Source of the DNA: Microbacterium sp. LKL04
Lineage (GTDB): Bacteria > Actinomycetota > Actinomycetes > Actinomycetales > Microbacteriaceae
Length of the DNA stretch: 64,000 bases
NCBI RefSeq assembly: GCF_900102005.1
Contig: NZ_LT627736.1
Location: forward strand, 2,356,001 to 2,420,000
Reading direction: 5' to 3'
Under the pieces are notes generated by a model that had not been told where the DNA came from, made no database searches, and was given only the letters and a program-made list of their open reading frames with translations. Shown here piece by piece: positions 61,792 through 64,000 of this stretch. The stretch's first letter is position 1. Each line of letters begins with the position of its first letter. Made by a program: the position numbers and the translations under genes.

Positions 61792-62181
61792 GTGGCCGAG
61801 TACGTCATCGAGGGCGGCCGCATCGGCGGCATCCCGGATCTCTACGAGGAACTCAACCGCCACTTCATGACCGGGGAGGACTGGCAACTCGGCGCCAGCC
61901 TCGACGCGCTCGACGACCTGCTCTACGGCGGGTACGGGGCGCTGGCCGGGGATGACGCCGTCCGGATCGTCTGGCGGGATGCCGCGCACAGCCGCGACGC
62001 GCTGGGGGTCGCCGAGACGGTCCGCTGGCTGCGGGAGAAGCTGGCACAGCCGGGGCGGTTCCGGTCGGACGACCTCCAGCGACAGCTCGACGACCTGCGC
62101 GCCGGCACGGGGACGACCTACTTCGACCGCGTTCTCGAGGTGTTCGCCGACCACCCGGAGGTCGTGCTCGACCTCCGCTGA
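61792..62181 (+). CDS. Barstar-family ribonuclease inhibitor-like protein
   Basis: The 129-residue protein shows the barstar core: GIPDLYEELNRHFMTGEDWQLGASLDALDDLLYGGYG, in which NLDALWD of barstar is replaced by SLDALDD, then VRIVWRDAAHSRDALG. Its C-terminal half adds two helices. Barstar homologues inhibit barnase-like ribonucleases; no nuclease or toxin is encoded next to it. GTG 61792 follows the reductase stop by 5 bases, so it is in the same transcript. Immunity against an external toxin or another regulatory role is inference. Confidence 0.85.
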   Translation: MAEYVIEGGRIGGIPDLYEELNRHFMTGEDWQLGASLDALDDLLYGGYGALAGDDAVRIVWRDAAHSRDALGVAETVRWLREKLAQPGRFRSDDLQRQLDDLRAGTGTTYFDRVLEVFADHPEVVLDLR

Positions 62182-62182
62182 T

Positions 62183-62521
62183 TCAGGTGTCGCGCCGGAC
62201 CTTGATCGTCGCGCCCGCGCCGAGGAAGACGAACGCGGCGGCGACCTGAGCGGCGCTCCAGATCGGGCCCGAGAACTCGAACGGGAAGACCGGGTTCCAG
62301 ACCACTGCGATCGCGAGCATCACCGGCATCCACCACCAGTGCTTCGCCTGGAACGCGAACCACCCGATGATGAGCGCGAAGATCGTCGCGACGAAACGCA
62401 CCGTGAGGAACCAGTCGCTCTCGAGCAGGGCCGGCGCGACGAACAGGACCGCCGCGGCGAGCAGGCTCGGCGCGAGGGCGTTGCGCTGGTACGTCGCGGG
62501 CGTCGGCTGCGTGCGGCTCAC
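62183..62521 (-). CDS. DUF6804-type small membrane protein
   Basis: The 112-residue protein has four hydrophobic segments (NALAPSLLAAAVLFVAPALL, FVATIFALIIGWFAFQAK, WWWMPVMLAIAVVWNPVFP and IWSAAQVAAAFVFLGAGA). The WWWMP...VWNP arrangement corresponds to DUF6804. It starts at GTG 62521, 8 bases after nhaA on the same strand, so co-transcription is likely. It ends one base from the barstar-like gene. Function unknown. Confidence 0.78.
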   Translation of the reverse strand: MSRTQPTPATYQRNALAPSLLAAAVLFVAPALLESDWFLTVRFVATIFALIIGWFAFQAKHWWWMPVMLAIAVVWNPVFPFEFSGPIWSAAQVAAAFVFLGAGATIKVRRDT

Positions 62522-62529
62522 GGGGCTCC

Positions 62530-63804
62530 TCAGGACGGGGGTGTCGTTCCAGTCTGACGCACGCGACGGGCGCGCCAGGCGAGGACGGCACCGCCGAGGA
62601 TCGCGGCGACGACCGACCCGGCGAGGATGCCGATCTTCGCGTGATCGTCCTCGAGCGATCCGACGCCGTACGAGAGCTCGCCGACGAGGAGCGCGACGGT
62701 GAACCCGATTCCCGCCAGGAGCCCTACGCCCACCATGTCACCCCACCGCAGCTCGAACGTCCGCCGCACCGCCGGGATCCGCGTCAGAAGGAACACCGCG
62801 AGCAAGATGCCCACAGGTTTGCCGAGGACGAGTCCGACGAGGATGCCGAGGGTCACCGGATCGGTGAAGGCCGCCGTCAGCCCCTCCCAGCCGCCGACCG
62901 TGACGCCGGCAGAGAAGAAGGCGAAGATCGGCAGGGCGACGAGCGTCGAGATCGGCCCGAAGCGGTCGGCGAAGTGCGCCGTCAACGCATCGTGGACGGG
63001 GGAACCGTCGGCATCCGTCCCCACCTGCACCCGGGCACGCGGCGTCACGGTCGCCGGGACCATGAACGCGAGGACCACGCCGGCGATCGTCGCGTGCACC
63101 CCCGACGCGTGCACGAAGCCCCACGTGACGATCGCGAGCGGCATCAGCACCCACCAGTGACGGATGCCGCGCCGCACCGCCAGAGCGAACAGGACCAGCG
63201 GGACGATCGCCGCCGCGAGCCACAGCGGCTGCAGGTCGTCGGTGTAGACGGTCGCGATGATGGTGATGGCGAAGAGGTCGTCGACGACGGCGAGGGTCAG
63301 CAGGAACACGCGCAGCGCCGGCGGCAGGCCCTTCGCGACGACGGCGAACACGGCGATCGCGAAGGCGATGTCGGTCGCGGTGGGGATCGCCCAGCCGCGC
63401 ACGGCGTCGCCGGGCAGGGTCACGGTGAAGGCTGTGAAGATGAGCGCGGGGACGATGACGCCGCCGAGGGCTCCGATCACCGGCACCGCGGCGACGCGCG
63501 GCGAGCGCAGTCGCCCGGCGACGATCTCCTCCTTGAGCTCGAGGCCGACGACGAAGAAGAACACGGCGAGCAGACCGTCGGCCGCCCAGTGGGCGACGGT
63601 GAGGTCGAGGTGGAGGGCTTCGGGACCGAAGGACGTCTCACGGAGCCCGACGTACCAGGGCGCGGCGGGTGAATTGGCGAGGATGAGCGCCGCGACGGTC
63701 GCGGCGAGCAGCAGGATGCCGCCGAAGGTGTCGGTGCGGACGGTCTGGCGGATACCGCGCCAGATCTCGTGCGGGGCTGTACGGGAAGAAGGAGAGGAGG
63801 ACAT
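62530..63804 (-). CDS. nhaA: Sodium/proton antiporter NhaA
   Basis: The 424-residue antiporter has about twelve membrane helices. The ion-binding aspartates are D175 and D176 in LAVVDDLFAI, corresponding to Asp163/Asp164 of Escherichia coli NhaA. Other marks are VVGLELKEEIVAGRLRSP, AIPTATDIAFAIAV with the assembly helix, and GIGFTVALLVGELSY. It exchanges sodium for protons and helps cope with salt and high pH. ATG 63804 is the only in-frame start with family character. It probably forms an operon with the DUF6804 gene. Confidence 0.95.
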   Translation of the reverse strand: MSSSPSSRTAPHEIWRGIRQTVRTDTFGGILLLAATVAALILANSPAAPWYVGLRETSFGPEALHLDLTVAHWAADGLLAVFFFVVGLELKEEIVAGRLRSPRVAAVPVIGALGGVIVPALIFTAFTVTLPGDAVRGWAIPTATDIAFAIAVFAVVAKGLPPALRVFLLTLAVVDDLFAITIIATVYTDDLQPLWLAAAIVPLVLFALAVRRGIRHWWVLMPLAIVTWGFVHASGVHATIAGVVLAFMVPATVTPRARVQVGTDADGSPVHDALTAHFADRFGPISTLVALPIFAFFSAGVTVGGWEGLTAAFTDPVTLGILVGLVLGKPVGILLAVFLLTRIPAVRRTFELRWGDMVGVGLLAGIGFTVALLVGELSYGVGSLEDDHAKIGILAGSVVAAILGGAVLAWRARRVRQTGTTPPS

Positions 63805-63867
63805 GACGGATCGCTTTCCGCGTCGGGGATCAGGGGTCGCTGAGGACGCACCGACGAGCGGTGCGGG

Positions 63868-64000
63868 TCAGGCCGCTGACGGCGGGCAGCCGGCGATCTC
63901 GCCGTGCGCGTTGGTTCCCCACTCGCTCACCCAGCCGTTCGTTCCGGGATGCTGCGGCGCGCTGAGCGCGCGGATGCCGATGGCCGACGGCAACGCGCGC
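63868..64000 (-). CDS. 3' end of a truncated gene, unknown
   Basis: The last 133 bases read on the minus strand without interruption to a TGA at 63868-63870. The C-terminal sequence is ALPSAIGIRALSAPQHPG, then TNGWVSEWGTNAHGEIAG and CPPSAA. GC-rich third positions support coding. The remainder lies outside the window, and I do not recognise the family. It is upstream of nhaA on the same strand, 63 bases away. Confidence 0.55.
   Translation of the reverse strand, partial: RALPSAIGIRALSAPQHPGTNGWVSEWGTNAHGEIAGCPPSAA

Overview
The window looks like chromosomal DNA from a high-GC actinobacterium of the family Microbacteriaceae, most likely Microbacterium or a close relative. The evidence is indirect: about 70% GC, many GTG starts, 4-base ATGA/GTGA gene overlaps, many apparently leaderless promoters, DUF222-HNH and DUF2332 genes, and a very frequent heptamer GGATGCC/GGCATCC. 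I found no rRNA, tRNA, CRISPR array, transposase, integrase or phage block. Apart from one decayed kinase remnant the region looks like ordinary chromosome with several accessory catabolic and regulatory modules.

Layout. 1-0.73 kb: a truncated gene and a HEAT-repeat protein. 0.8-7.8 kb: a tightly overlapping minus-strand zinc cluster, znuA-znuC-znuB-zur, then a YcgR-type permease, a His-rich YcgQ/TIGR03943 protein, a membrane-anchored propeller protein and a 3-methyladenine glycosylase, with a Zur-box-like dyad over the znuA promoter. 7.8-12.3 kb: DUF3140, a stand-alone BLUF photoreceptor and a branched-chain-type 2-oxoacid dehydrogenase (bkdABC). 12.4-16.3 kb: a cupin / PmoA-like / Gfo-Idh-MocA operon divergent from its LacI regulator, with two operators between them. 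16.3-19.7 kb: a two-component system and a probable membrane target gene that share CTTCAG direct repeats. 19.8-33.6 kb: a carbohydrate module of GH1, GH13, a LacI regulator, a peptide/oligosaccharide-type ABC transporter, a glycoamylase-like (GH144-type) protein and a sugar MFS porter. Identical operator pairs stand before both the hydrolase operon and the lacI-transporter operon.

33.7-42.6 kb: aromatic aminotransferase, a small 4-TM protein, a WXG100-like small protein with a lipase-like partner, LMW tyrosine phosphatase, purB, two membrane proteins, a PQQ-type sugar dehydrogenase lipoprotein, DUF1801 and DUF2332. 42.7-49.96 kb: a small membrane protein, an alpha/beta hydrolase, a MATE transporter, an aldo/keto reductase, an HTH plus ClpN-SRPBCC pair, an ECF sigma factor and a KstD-like flavoprotein. 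50.1-56.6 kb: SDR and thioesterase genes, NUDIX, HNH and alditol oxidase. 56.7-64 kb: a kinase remnant, a CmtR/CDF metal-resistance pair, an APC permease, DUF2975, EI24, a second aldo/keto reductase, a barstar-like inhibitor without a visible nuclease, DUF6804, NhaA and a truncated gene.

How genes work together: the zinc cluster combines uptake, sensing and a poorly characterised permease pair. The GH/ABC/MFS genes form one LacI regulon for import and hydrolysis of a glucoside, possibly a beta-glucan. The two-component system probably activates itself and the membrane protein gene at 18.9 kb. Assignments rest on reading motifs, residue spacing and gene context by eye; no database search was run.
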